A model generated the notes under the pieces. The model had not been told where the DNA came from. It worked only from the letters and a program-made list of their open reading frames with translations, and did no database searches. From contig NZ_CP023689.1 in the NCBI RefSeq assembly GCF_008704715.1, forward strand, positions 5,890,001-5,954,000: a DNA stretch of 64,000 nt, read 5' to 3'. Each line of letters begins with the position of its first letter. The stretch's first letter is position 1. Shown here piece by piece: positions 16,295 through 24,577 of this stretch. Source of the DNA: Streptomyces chartreusis (GTDB lineage: Bacteria; Actinomycetota; Actinomycetes; Streptomycetales; Streptomycetaceae). A program made the position numbers and the translations under genes.

Positions 16295-17434
16295 GTGACG
16301 TTCCCGGTAGTCGGCATGGTCGGCGGGGGCCAGCTCGCGCGTATGACACACGAGGCAGGCATCCCGCTCGGCATCAGGTTCAAGCTTCTCAGTGACACCC
16401 CGCAGGATTCCGCGGCGCAGGTGGTCAGCGATGTCGTCATCGGCGACTATCGCGACCTCGACACGCTGCGCGAGTTCGCCCGCGGGTGCGATGTGATCAC
16501 CTTCGATCACGAACATGTACCCACCGAGCACCTACGGGCGCTGGAGGCGGACGGCATCCCCGTCCGCCCCGGCCCCGACGCGCTCGTGCACGCCCAGGAC
16601 AAGGGAGTGATGCGCGCGCGGCTCGATGCGATCGGTGTGCCGTGCCCGCGGCACCGCATCGTGAGCGACCCGCAGGACGTCGCCGCGTTCGCGGCCGAGG
16701 GCGACGGCTTCCCGGTCGTCCTCAAGACGGTCCGCGGCGGCTACGACGGCAAGGGCGTCTGGGTCGTGGACGACGTGACCGGGGCGGAGGATCCCTTCCG
16801 CGCCGGCGTCCCCGTCCTCGCCGAGGAGAAGGTGGACTACGTCCGCGAGCTCGCCGCCAACGTCGTGCGCTCGCCGCACGGCCAGGCGGTCGCGTACCCC
16901 GTGGTCGAGTCCCAGCAGGTGAACGGTGTCTGCGACACCGTCATCGCCCCGGCACCCGACCTCGACGAGGCCCTCGCGCTGAAGGCCGAGGAGATGGCCC
17001 TGACCATCGCCAAGGAGCTCGGCGTCGTCGGCCACCTCGCGGTCGAGCTGTTCCAGACCCGCGACGGCCGCATCCTCGTCAACGAACTCGCGATGCGACC
17101 GCACAACTCGGGCCACTGGAGCCAGGACGGCGCCATCACCTCGCAGTTCGCCAACCACGTCCGGGCCGTCCTCGACCTGCCCCTGGGCGACCCGCGCCCG
17201 CGTGCCGGGTGGACGGTGATGGTCAACGTCCTCGGCGGCGACTACCCCGACATGTACTCCGCGTACCTGCACTGCATGGCCCGCGACCCGCAGCTGAAGA
17301 TCCACATGTACGGCAAGGACGTGAAGCCGGGCCGCAAGGTGGGCCACGTCAACACCTACGGCGACGACCTGGACGACGTCCTGGAGCGCGCACGTCACGC
17401 AGCCGGTTACCTGAGAGGCACGATCACCGAATGA
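16295..17434 (+). CDS. purK: 5-(carboxyamino)imidazole ribonucleotide synthase
   Basis: 379 residues, an ATP-grasp enzyme that uses ATP and bicarbonate to make N5-CAIR from AIR in purine synthesis. The N-terminal VGMVGGGQLARM is the PurK nucleotide-binding start, followed by FPVVLKTVRGGYDGKGVWVV (ATP-grasp loop) and ELAMRPHNSGHWSQD, the typical PurK active-site segment. The GTG at 16295 is chosen because homology begins there; GATACCCT just upstream (16281-16288) could be a -10 of a nearly leaderless transcript. Its stop overlaps the purE start (ATGA). Confidence 0.93.
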   Translation: MTFPVVGMVGGGQLARMTHEAGIPLGIRFKLLSDTPQDSAAQVVSDVVIGDYRDLDTLREFARGCDVITFDHEHVPTEHLRALEADGIPVRPGPDALVHAQDKGVMRARLDAIGVPCPRHRIVSDPQDVAAFAAEGDGFPVVLKTVRGGYDGKGVWVVDDVTGAEDPFRAGVPVLAEEKVDYVRELAANVVRSPHGQAVAYPVVESQQVNGVCDTVIAPAPDLDEALALKAEEMALTIAKELGVVGHLAVELFQTRDGRILVNELAMRPHNSGHWSQDGAITSQFANHVRAVLDLPLGDPRPRAGWTVMVNVLGGDYPDMYSAYLHCMARDPQLKIHMYGKDVKPGRKVGHVNTYGDDLDDVLERARHAAGYLRGTITE

Positions 17435-17958
17435 GCCCCGTTGTAGGCATCGTCATGGGTTCGGACAGCGACTGGCCCGTCATGGAGGCCGCCGCCCAGG
17501 CCCTCGACGAGTTCGAGATCGACTACGAGGTCGACGTCGTCTCCGCGCACCGCATGCCGCGCGAGATGGTCACCTACGGCGAACAGGCGGCCGAGCGCGG
17601 GCTGAAGGTGATCATCGCCGGTGCCGGCGGCGCCGCCCACCTGCCCGGCATGCTCGCCTCGGTGACCCCGCTCCCGGTGATCGGTGTGCCCGTGCCGCTG
17701 AAGTACCTCGACGGCATGGACTCCCTGCTCTCCATCGTGCAGATGCCGGCCGGCGTGCCCGTGGCCACCGTCTCGGTCGCCGGCGCCCGCAACGCCGGGC
17801 TGCTCGCCGCCCGCATCCTCGCCACCCACGACGAGGACCTGCTCCAGCGGATGCGCGAGTTCCAGCAGGACCTGAACGACCAGGCCACCGAGAAGGGCAA
17901 GCGCCTGCGCGCCAAGGTCGAGGGAGCGGGCGGGTTCGGCTTCGGCGCGGGGAAGTGA
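17431..17958 (+). CDS. purE: 5-(carboxyamino)imidazole ribonucleotide mutase
   Basis: 175 residues, class I PurE, which converts N5-CAIR to CAIR immediately after PurK. Diagnostic segments are MGSDSDWPVMEAAAQAL, VVSAHRMPREM (catalytic His region), AGAGGAAHLPGMLAS and GVPVATVSVAGARNAGLLA. It is coupled to purK by the ATGA overlap, so two consecutive reactions are made in equal amounts. The Gly-rich C-terminal extension (GAGGFGFGAGK) goes a little beyond the conserved core. Confidence 0.94.
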   Translation: MSPVVGIVMGSDSDWPVMEAAAQALDEFEIDYEVDVVSAHRMPREMVTYGEQAAERGLKVIIAGAGGAAHLPGMLASVTPLPVIGVPVPLKYLDGMDSLLSIVQMPAGVPVATVSVAGARNAGLLAARILATHDEDLLQRMREFQQDLNDQATEKGKRLRAKVEGAGGFGFGAGK

Positions 17959-17963
17959 CGCCG

Positions 17964-19148
17964 ATGACCTCCCTGGAGGCAGCCCGGGAACTGCTGCGCG
18001 AGTTCCCCGTCGTCGACGGCCACAACGACCTCCCCTGGGCACTGCGCGAACAGGTCCGCTACGACCTCGACGCCCGCGACATCGCCGGCGACCAGGGCGG
18101 CCATCTGCACACCGACATCCCCCGCCTGCGCGCGGGCGGCGTCGGCGCGCAGTTCTGGTCGGTGTACGTCCGCTCGGACTACGCCGGTGACAAGGCGGTC
18201 AGCGCCACCCTGGAACAGATCGACTGCGTACGGCAGTTGCTGGCGCGGTATCCGGGCGACCTGCGCCCGGCGCTGACGGCGGCGGACATGGAGGCGGCCC
18301 GCGCGGAGGGCCGTATCGCCTCCCTGATGGGTGCCGAAGGCGGCCACTCGATCGCCGACTCCCTCGCCACGCTGCGCGCGCTGTACGCGCTCGGCGTCCG
18401 CTACATGACGCTCACGCACAACGACAACATCGCGTGGGCGGACTCGGCGACGGACGAGCCCGGCGTGGGCGGTCTGTCGGCGTTCGGCCGTGAGGTCGTG
18501 CGGGAGATGAACCGCGAGGGCATGCTGGTCGACCTCTCGCACGTGGCGGCCACGACCATGCGGGACGCCCTCGACGCCTCCGCCGCCCCGGTGATCTTCT
18601 CGCACTCCTCCTCCCGCGCGGTGTGCGACCACCCGCGCAACATCCCGGACGACGTGCTGGAACGCCTGCCCGGCAACGGCGGCGTCGCGATGGTGACGTT
18701 CGTGCCGAAGTTCGTGCTCCAAGCGGCGGTCGACTGGACGGTCGCGGCCGACGAGAACATGCGCGCCCACGGCTTCCACCACCTCGACACGACCGCCGAG
18801 GCGATGAAGGTGCACCGCGCCTTCGAGGAGACCAACCCGCGCCCGGTCGCCACGGTGTCCACGGTCGCCGACCATCTGGACCACATGCGCGAGGTCGTCG
18901 GCGTCGACCACCTCGGCATCGGCGGCGACTACGACGGCACCGCCTTCACCCCGGACGGTCTGAACGACGTCTCCGGCTACCCCAACCTGATCGCCGAGCT
19001 GCTGGACCGCGGCTGGTCCAGGCCCGACCTGGCGAAGCTGACCTGGCAGAACGCGGTCCGGGTGCTGGGCGCGGCGGAGGACGTGGCCCGCGGCCTTCAG
19101 ACGACGCGGGGTCCGTCCAACGCGACCATCGAGGCACTGGACGGCTGA
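17964..19148 (+). CDS. Membrane dipeptidase, peptidase family M19
   Basis: 394 residues, a binuclear zinc enzyme related to renal dipeptidase. The metal ligands are all visible: VDGHNDLPW (His20, Asp22), the bridging Glu in LMGAEGGHS, the His in IFSHSSSRAVC, and the DHLGIGGDYDG segment near the C-terminus. ATG 17964 is chosen because GGGGAA lies about 9 bases upstream; GTG 17955 would overlap the purE stop. No signal peptide is seen, so it is likely cytoplasmic and may cleave dipeptides or D-amino-acid dipeptides. The gene overlaps the convergent oxidoreductase gene by 52 bases. Confidence 0.86.
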   Translation: MTSLEAARELLREFPVVDGHNDLPWALREQVRYDLDARDIAGDQGGHLHTDIPRLRAGGVGAQFWSVYVRSDYAGDKAVSATLEQIDCVRQLLARYPGDLRPALTAADMEAARAEGRIASLMGAEGGHSIADSLATLRALYALGVRYMTLTHNDNIAWADSATDEPGVGGLSAFGREVVREMNREGMLVDLSHVAATTMRDALDASAAPVIFSHSSSRAVCDHPRNIPDDVLERLPGNGGVAMVTFVPKFVLQAAVDWTVAADENMRAHGFHHLDTTAEAMKVHRAFEETNPRPVATVSTVADHLDHMREVVGVDHLGIGGDYDGTAFTPDGLNDVSGYPNLIAELLDRGWSRPDLAKLTWQNAVRVLGAAEDVARGLQTTRGPSNATIEALDG

Positions 19149-20251
19149 TCGTCGAGGGCGGGGTAGTCGGTGTAGCCGGTCGCCCCGCCCGTGTACATCA
19201 GGTACCGGTCCCGCACCGGGTTCAGCGGTGCCCCCAGCGCGAGGCGCCGCACCAGGTCCGGGTTGGCGAGGAACGGGCGGCCGAGGGCGATCAGATCGGC
19301 CCCGGCGGCCAGCAGCCGGGCCGACTCGACGCCGATCCTCGCCGCGGACAGCTCCGGGAGCACCGGGTTGGCGATCAGGGTGCCCGGCCAGGCGGCCCGG
19401 ATCCGCCCGAACAGCGGGTCCGCCGGGTCGGCGTGCACCAGATGCAGATACGCGAGCCCCAGCCCGCCCAGCGCCGCCACGAGCGCCGGGTAGAGCGTGT
19501 CGGTGTCGGTCTCCTCGATGCCGTTGACGGTGTTGCGCGGAGAGATCCGTACGCCGGTGCGCTCGGGCCCGATCGCGGCGGCCACCGCCTCCACCACCTC
19601 CCGCACGAACCGGATCCGCCCGGCCGGCGAGCCGCCGTGGCCGTCGGTGCGGCGGTTGGTGTTGCCGGACAGGAACTGGTGCAGGAGATGGCCGTTGGCG
19701 GAGTGCACCTCGACGCCCGCGAAACCGGCGGCCACGGCATTGCGCGCGGCGTTCGCGAAGTCGGCGACGGTGGTGCGGATGTCGTCGCCGGTCATCTCCC
19801 GGGGGACGACGGCTGGGCGGTGCCCGTCCGGCGTGAAGATGGTCTCCGGGAGCGGCAGGGGAGAGGGCGAGACGGGGGTCAGTCCGCTGGTCGCGGGGTG
19901 GCCGACCCGGCCGCCGTGCTGGAGCTGGAGGAACATCGGGCCGCCGCCGGCCGCCCGTACCGCCTCGGTGACCAGCCGCCAGCCGGCCACGTGCGAGGGC
20001 GAGTGGATCGCCGTGATGTTCGGGTACGTCTGCCCGGTCGCGTTCGGTGTGGCGGCCTCGGCGACGATCAGGCCCGCCGAGGCGCGCTGGGCGTAATAGG
20101 TGGCCATCAGGGGAGTGGGCGTGCCGTCAGCCTCCGCACGGTTCCTGGTCAGCGGAGCCATGACGAGGTGGTTGGACAGGTGCAGCCGGCCCAGGCGGGC
20201 CGGGGCGAGAAGCGGGCCGACGGTTGGCTTCTGGGACTCCGTGTGCGTCAT
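19097..20251 (-). CDS. Old yellow enzyme-type NADH:flavin oxidoreductase
   Basis: 384 residues, an FMN-binding TIM barrel. Characteristic segments: NHLVMAPLTRNRA near the N-terminus, FLQLQHGGRVGH, the pair FAGVEVHSANGHLLHQFL (catalytic HxxN) and GGSPAGRIRFVREVVEAV, then IALGRPFLANPDLVRRL at the C-terminus. Such enzymes reduce activated alkenes and often detoxify electrophiles. It diverges from a MerR regulator across 65 bases containing a perfect dyad, so substrate-induced control by that regulator is likely. The C-terminal end overlaps the dipeptidase gene by 52 bases tail to tail. Confidence 0.88.
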   Translation of the reverse strand: MTHTESQKPTVGPLLAPARLGRLHLSNHLVMAPLTRNRAEADGTPTPLMATYYAQRASAGLIVAEAATPNATGQTYPNITAIHSPSHVAGWRLVTEAVRAAGGGPMFLQLQHGGRVGHPATSGLTPVSPSPLPLPETIFTPDGHRPAVVPREMTGDDIRTTVADFANAARNAVAAGFAGVEVHSANGHLLHQFLSGNTNRRTDGHGGSPAGRIRFVREVVEAVAAAIGPERTGVRISPRNTVNGIEETDTDTLYPALVAALGGLGLAYLHLVHADPADPLFGRIRAAWPGTLIANPVLPELSAARIGVESARLLAAGADLIALGRPFLANPDLVRRLALGAPLNPVRDRYLMYTGGATGYTDYPALDDQPSSASMVALDGPRVV

Positions 20252-20264
20252 GCCCGTACCGTAA

Positions 20265-20286
20265 AATCTGACATCAGTGTCAGATT
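20265..20286. promoter_or_regulatory. Perfect dyad operator between oxidoreductase and MerR genes
   Basis: AATCTGACA (20265-20273) and TGTCAGATT (20278-20286) form a 9-bp palindrome with a 4-base centre in the middle of the 65-base divergent promoter region. On the minus strand CTGACA is followed after 19 bases by TACGGG, and MerR activators act on elongated 19-base spacers; the -10 is poor, so this reading is tentative. Confidence 0.65.
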
Positions 20287-20316
20287 CAAGCCCGGACGGA
20301 CCGAGAGGGTCGCGGA

Positions 20317-20676
20317 ATGCGGATCGGTGAACTGGCCCGGCGCACCGGTGTGAGCGAGCGGTCGCTGCGCTACTACGAGGCCCAGGGGCTGCTGCGCGCC
20401 GAGCGCACGCCGGGCGGGCACCGCGACTATCCCGAGGCGGCCGTCGACCGGGTCGTCCGGATCCAGGAGCTGTTCGCCGCCGGGCTGCACAGCAGCCGGA
20501 TCGCCGAGCTGCTGCCGTGCATGCGGGACGCCGACGGCGGCCCCTCCGCCGTCGCCACGCCCCGGCTCGTCGAGGACCTCACCGCCGAGCGCGCCCGTAT
20601 CGACCGCATGATCGCCGACCTGGTCCGTTCCCGCGACACGCTGGATGACGTCATCGAGGCGGCGCGGGAGGGCTGA
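20317..20676 (+). CDS. MerR-family transcriptional regulator
   Basis: 119 residues. The N-terminal MerR winged helix is textbook (MRIGELARRTGVSERSLRYYEAQGLL, then TPGGHRDYPEAAVDRVVRIQELFAAGL), followed by the dimerisation coiled coil (RLVEDLTAERARIDRMIADLVRSRDTLDDVI). There is one Cys (in LLPCMRD) but no metal-binding Cys cluster, so an organic or redox signal is more likely than a metal. It diverges from the old yellow enzyme gene and probably controls both by binding the dyad at 20265-20286. Confidence 0.88.
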   Translation: MRIGELARRTGVSERSLRYYEAQGLLRAERTPGGHRDYPEAAVDRVVRIQELFAAGLHSSRIAELLPCMRDADGGPSAVATPRLVEDLTAERARIDRMIADLVRSRDTLDDVIEAAREG

Positions 20677-20774
20677 CGTACCCCCGAACGCCCCGTCCAC
20701 CTCGAAGGGCCCGCGGGTCCGTGCGACCGTGACCGTACTGCTGATCAGTACGTCGATCACGTACGGAGACCGCC

Positions 20775-21890
20775 ATGGCAGACCTCAAGTACGAAGCGGA
20801 TGCCGGCCCCGAGGTCGGCGAGATAGGTGATCTGCCGGAGCGGCTGCCCGAGGCCGTCGACGGTCCGGAGGCGGACTCCGGCGCCGACCTCCTGGCCCGT
20901 GCCCACCGCCTGCTGGCCGCGCATCCCGTCGCCGACGGCTACAGCGGACTGCCGTGGGCGCTGCGCCGGCTTCCCTGGTTCGACCTGGAGCTCGGCGAGA
21001 GCGCCGTCGACACCGATGTGCCGCGGATGCGTGAGGGCCATGTGGGCGCGCTGTTCTGGGCGCTGCACCTGCCCGAGGCGCTGGACGGGGACCGGGCCGT
21101 CGGCGCCACGCTGGAACAGCTGGACCTGGTGAAGACCGTCGTACGGGCCCACGCCGAAGGTCTGCGCCTCGCCGACACCCCCGGCCCGATCACCGACGCC
21201 CTGCACAGCGGCCGGGTCGCCGTGCTGCCGGGACCGGCGGGGGCCGCCGCGCTCGGCGACTCGCTCGGCATCCTGCGCTCCCTGCACGGCCTCGGGCTGC
21301 GCGCCCTGACCCTGTCCGGCGTCTCCTGGGCGAGCGAGTCGGGGCTGACCCGGTTCGGCGAGGAGGTGCTGCGCGAGATGAACCGCCTCGGTGTGCTGGC
21401 CGACCTCTCCGGCGCCTCCGCGGACACCGTGCGCCGGGCGTGTGCGGTGTCCAAGGCGCCGGTCCTGTGCGCCCGTTCGGCCGCCCGCGCCCTGCGCCCG
21501 CACCCGGCCAACCTCCCCGACGACCTGCTGGCCGAGCTGAGCGCGGTGCGGGGCCTGTGCATGGTGCCGCTCACCGCCGAGCAGACCGGCCCGTCCGTCC
21601 GGGACGTCGCCGACCACCTGGACCACGTCCGCGAGATCGCCGGCCCCGGCTGCGTCGGCCTGTCCGGCACCTACGACGCCGGCGCCGCCCATCCGCAGGA
21701 CCTCAGCGACGCCTCCTGCTACCCGCACCTCGTCGCCGAACTGCTGCGCCGCGGCTGGTCCGAGACCGACATCGCCCTGCTGACCTGGGGCAACGTCCAA
21801 CGCGTGCTGCGCGAGGCCGACTTCACGGCCCGGGAGGCACAGCGCCGCCGGGCACCCTCGACGATGAAGATCGCCGAGCTGGACGGCTGA
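20775..21890 (+). CDS. Peptidase M19 homologue lacking the metal ligands (probable pseudoenzyme)
   Basis: 371 residues, aligned along its length with the active M19 enzyme at 17964-19148 (compare GLPWALRR, VLREMNRLGVLADLS, VADHLDHVREIAGPG, CYPHLVAELLRRGWSETDI). The zinc ligands are gone: DGHNDLPW has become DGYSGLPW, GAEGGHS has become GPAGAAA, and FSHSSSRA has become CARSAARA. An acidic N-terminal extension of about 35 residues is added. The frame is intact, with normal codon use and GGAG before the ATG, so the gene seems maintained rather than decaying. Binding or regulation is more plausible than hydrolysis. GTACTG-N5-CAGTAC at 20735-20751 is a small upstream dyad. Confidence 0.75.
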   Translation: MADLKYEADAGPEVGEIGDLPERLPEAVDGPEADSGADLLARAHRLLAAHPVADGYSGLPWALRRLPWFDLELGESAVDTDVPRMREGHVGALFWALHLPEALDGDRAVGATLEQLDLVKTVVRAHAEGLRLADTPGPITDALHSGRVAVLPGPAGAAALGDSLGILRSLHGLGLRALTLSGVSWASESGLTRFGEEVLREMNRLGVLADLSGASADTVRRACAVSKAPVLCARSAARALRPHPANLPDDLLAELSAVRGLCMVPLTAEQTGPSVRDVADHLDHVREIAGPGCVGLSGTYDAGAAHPQDLSDASCYPHLVAELLRRGWSETDIALLTWGNVQRVLREADFTAREAQRRRAPSTMKIAELDG

Positions 21891-21920
21891 CCGGCGGCCG
21901 GCGCGGCCCGGTCGCGGACG

Positions 21921-22280
21921 TCAGGCCCGGCAGAGGCAGAACGGGTGGCCCGCCGGATCCGCGTAGACCCGGAAGCCGCGTGAGCGGTCGTCGGTGTCGA
22001 GGGGCTTGGCTCCGAGGGCCAGGATCCGCGCCTCGGCCGCGTCCAGGTCCTCGACGCTCAGGTCCAGGTGGAACTGCTGCGAGTGATCGGGCGCGGGCCA
22101 CTTCGGCGGTACGAATCCGGGGGCGGCCTGGAACGCCAGCGCCCGCCCGCCCGGCACCGTCAGGTCCACCCAGTCCCCCTCGCCCTCGACGCTTCCGCCG
22201 AGCACGCCCGCGTAGAAACCGGCGAGTGCGCGGGGGTCGGGACAGTCCAGGACGACGGCGCCCAGTTCGGCGATGGCCAT
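21921..22280 (-). CDS. VOC (glyoxalase/bleomycin resistance) superfamily protein
   Basis: 119 residues making a single VOC module: LGAVVLDCPDPRALAGFYAGVLGG at the start, QQFHLDLSVEDLDAAEARILALGAKPL in the middle and FRVYADPAGHPFCLCRA at the end. The End-type DPAGHPFCL motif is common in small Streptomyces VOC proteins of unknown substrate. It diverges from a CGNR zinc-finger regulator across a palindrome-rich gap (22281-22402), and I infer that regulator controls it. Confidence 0.83.
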   Translation of the reverse strand: MAIAELGAVVLDCPDPRALAGFYAGVLGGSVEGEGDWVDLTVPGGRALAFQAAPGFVPPKWPAPDHSQQFHLDLSVEDLDAAEARILALGAKPLDTDDRSRGFRVYADPAGHPFCLCRA

Positions 22281-22297
22281 GACTTCCTCCTTGAGAT

Positions 22298-22355
22298 GCG
22301 GTTACCGCTATAGCGCGCCAATGGGTAACGCGGTTACCTGATACTCCCGTATTGG
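22298..22355. promoter_or_regulatory. Cluster of GTTAC/GTAAC palindromes between VOC and CGNR genes
   Basis: The divergent intergenic region has GGTTACC (22300-22306), overlapping the perfect palindrome CGCTATAGCG (22306-22315), then GTAACGCGGTTAC (22325-22337), then GGAGGTAACG (22345-22354). The repeated GTAAC/GTTAC half-sites suggest an operator bound by a dimer, most simply the CGNR protein. Confidence 0.5.
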
Positions 22356-22402
22356 AGGTAACGTCGCAAGGGGATCGGAGAACTGAGGGATAGCGTGCAG
22401 CC

Positions 22403-22903
22403 ATGAGTGAGAGATCGCCCGCGCCCGGGGGCCTGGAGCTGGTCCAGTCGCTGGTCAACACGCTGGCCCTGGATTCGGGCGCGGACTCGCTGGACACGGC
22501 GGAGGGCCGGGCGCGCTTCGGGCTGGGCGAGGGGGACGTGGCCGGGGCGCGGGAGCTGCGGGAGTCCCTGCGGGTGGCCCTGCTCGCCCACGCGGGCCAT
22601 CCGGCGCACCGCGAGGTGACTCCGCTCGGCGTGCTGCTGGCGGCGAGCCCGCTGCTGGTCGCGGTCGACGCCGCCGACGGCTCGGCCGTCCTCGCCGCCG
22701 CCGACCAGGGGCCGCTGCGCTCCCGGGTGGCCGCCGCCATCGCCCAGGCCCTGGTCGAGGGCACCTGGAGCAGGCTCAAGGCCTGCGAGGCGGGCGACTG
22801 TCACTGGGCGTACTACGACCGCAGCCCGGCGGGGCGCGGCCGCTGGTGCTCGATGCAGGTGTGCGGAGCGCGCGCGAAGATGCGGCGCTACCGAGCGAAG
22901 TGA
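22403..22903 (+). CDS. CGNR zinc-finger protein (ABATE domain), likely transcriptional regulator
   Basis: 166 residues. The N-terminal ABATE-type domain (LVQSLVNTLALDSGADSLDT and following helices) is joined to the C-terminal CGNR zinc finger: CEAGDCHWAYYDRSPAGRGRWCSMQVCG has the four Cys (pattern C-x4-C then C-x4-C), with the normal CGNR itself appearing as VCGAR. The YYDRSPAGRGRWCS core is very well conserved in the family. It probably represses the divergent VOC gene. Confidence 0.82.
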   Translation: MSERSPAPGGLELVQSLVNTLALDSGADSLDTAEGRARFGLGEGDVAGARELRESLRVALLAHAGHPAHREVTPLGVLLAASPLLVAVDAADGSAVLAAADQGPLRSRVAAAIAQALVEGTWSRLKACEAGDCHWAYYDRSPAGRGRWCSMQVCGARAKMRRYRAK

Positions 22904-22968
22904 GCCATTTCGAAAGGTCGTTGAAGATTCATTCGGCGTGATACGCCCGGGTGCGGCAGAATGCGAAG

Positions 22969-23009
22969 GACGCCGTTTCGGCCGACTGAGCCTCGGCCGA
23001 AACGGCGTC
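22969..23009. terminator. Bidirectional terminator
   Basis: Perfect 17-bp stem (22969-22985 with 22993-23009) and 7-base loop, between the convergent CGNR gene (ends 22903) and UDP-sugar dehydrogenase gene (ends 23045). Confidence 0.85.
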
Positions 23010-23044
23010 GCCCGTCTCCGGGGACGCCGCACCGGCGCCGTCGG

Positions 23045-24388
23045 CTAGGCGGTCGGGCGTCCCATCGCCCGGTAGCTCCAGCCGGCCTTGCGCCACAGCT
23101 CGGGGTCGAGGGCGTTGCGGCCGTCCAGGATGACCCGGGCCGCCGCGACCTCGCCGAGCGACTTCGGGTCCAGCTCCCGGAACTCCCGCCACTCCGTCAG
23201 GTGCAGTACGACATCGGCGCCCCGCACCGCCTCGATCGCGCTGTCGGCGTAGCCCAGGGTCGGGAAGAGACGGCGGGCGTTGCCCATGCCCTTGGGGTCG
23301 TAGACCGTGACCTGGCCGCCCTGGAGGTGGATCTGCCCGGCGACGTTCAGCGCGGGCGAGTCCCGTACGTCGTCCGAGTCGGGCTTGAAGGTGGCGCCGA
23401 GCACCGCGACCCGCTTGCCGAGGAACGACCCGCCGCCCAGCGCCTGCCGGGCGAGCTCCACCATCTGACCGCGCTGGCGCATGTTGATCGAGTCGATCTC
23501 GCGCAGGAACGTCAGCGCCTGGTCGGCGCCCAGCTCACCGGCGCGGGCCATGAAGGCGCGGATGTCCTTGGGCAGGCACCCGCCGCCGAAGCCGATGCCG
23601 GCGCGCAGGAACTTCTTGCCGATCCGGTCGTCGTGCCCGATGGCCTCCGCGAGCCTGGCGACGTCGCCGCCGGCGGCCTCGCAGACCTCCGCCATCGCGT
23701 TGATGAAGGAGATCTTGGTGGCCAGGAAGGAGTTCGCGGAGGTCTTCACCAGCTCGGCGGTGGGGAAGTCGGTGACGACGAAGGGGGAGCCGTCGGCGAT
23801 CGGCGTCGCGTACACCTCGCGCAGCAGCTCCTCGGCACGCTCGCTGCGCACGCCGACCACGATCCGGTCCGGGTGCAGGGTGTCGTCCACGGCGAAGCCC
23901 TCGCGCAGGAACTCCGGGTTCCACGCCAGCTCCACCTCGCCGCCGCCCGGCGCGAGCTCCAGGATGCGGGCGGCGAGCCGGTCGGCGCTGCCCACCGGCA
24001 CGGTCGACTTGCCGACGACCAGGTTCGGGCCGCGCAGGTGCTTGGCGAGGGACTCGACGGCGGAGTCGACGTAGCTCATGTCGCAGGCGTACTCGCCGTG
24101 CTTCTGCGGAGTGTTCACGCAGACGAAGTGCACGTCGCCGAACTCGGCGACCTCCGCCCAGTCCATGGTGAAGCGCAGCCGGCCCGTGGAGCCCTCGATG
24201 CCGGCGACGTGCTTGCGCAGCAGTTCCTCGAGACCGGGCTCGAACATCGGGACCTGGCCCCGGCCGAGCATCTCGATCTTCTCGGGCACCACATCGAGCC
24301 CCAGCACCTCGAACCCGAGCTCGGCCATGGCCGCGGCGTGGGTGGCGCCGAGATAGCCGGTACCGATCACGGTGATCTTGAGGGCCAT
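23045..24388 (-). CDS. UDP-glucose 6-dehydrogenase family protein
   Basis: 447 residues. It oxidises a UDP-sugar to the uronic acid with two NAD+; UDP-glucose is the usual substrate, and UDP-ManNAc-type dehydrogenases are close relatives. The NAD fold starts at once (ITVIGTGYLG, residues 5-14); the central domain has ELVKTSANSFLATKISFIN with the catalytic Lys225-type region and FGGGCLPKD with the active-site Cys271; the C-terminal domain has VAVLGATFKPDSDDVRDSPAL. ATG 24388 is chosen because the nucleotide fold begins there and GGAG precedes it. UDP-glucuronate would feed envelope polysaccharide or teichuronic-type polymers, in keeping with the nearby LCP genes. Confidence 0.88.
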   Translation of the reverse strand: MALKITVIGTGYLGATHAAAMAELGFEVLGLDVVPEKIEMLGRGQVPMFEPGLEELLRKHVAGIEGSTGRLRFTMDWAEVAEFGDVHFVCVNTPQKHGEYACDMSYVDSAVESLAKHLRGPNLVVGKSTVPVGSADRLAARILELAPGGGEVELAWNPEFLREGFAVDDTLHPDRIVVGVRSERAEELLREVYATPIADGSPFVVTDFPTAELVKTSANSFLATKISFINAMAEVCEAAGGDVARLAEAIGHDDRIGKKFLRAGIGFGGGCLPKDIRAFMARAGELGADQALTFLREIDSINMRQRGQMVELARQALGGGSFLGKRVAVLGATFKPDSDDVRDSPALNVAGQIHLQGGQVTVYDPKGMGNARRLFPTLGYADSAIEAVRGADVVLHLTEWREFRELDPKSLGEVAAARVILDGRNALDPELWRKAGWSYRAMGRPTA

Positions 24389-24512
24389 GGGGGACTCCAG
24401 AAGGGGGACGGCGGCGTGCGGGCCCGAGCATAGTCGGAGGGTCTGACGGGCAACTTCCCAGCTGTCGCCAAGCTCACGTATCACTCCCGTGAGACGACCC
24501 CTAAAATTTGAG

Positions 24513-24526
24513 TTACTTAACGGTAA
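24513..24526. promoter_or_regulatory. TTAC-N6-GTAA dyad in an AT-rich patch upstream of the acyl-CoA dehydrogenase
   Basis: TTAC and GTAA half-sites flank TTAACG at 24513-24526, within 24501-24530, the most AT-rich stretch of this region. It lies about 50-65 bases before the TTG start, a suitable place for a promoter and a TetR-type fatty-acid regulator. No clear -35/-10 pair could be fixed. Confidence 0.3.
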
Positions 24527-24577
24527 TTAGCACCGGCATCACACTTGCCACCCAGCGTCCTTGGAGCGTGAGAGACC

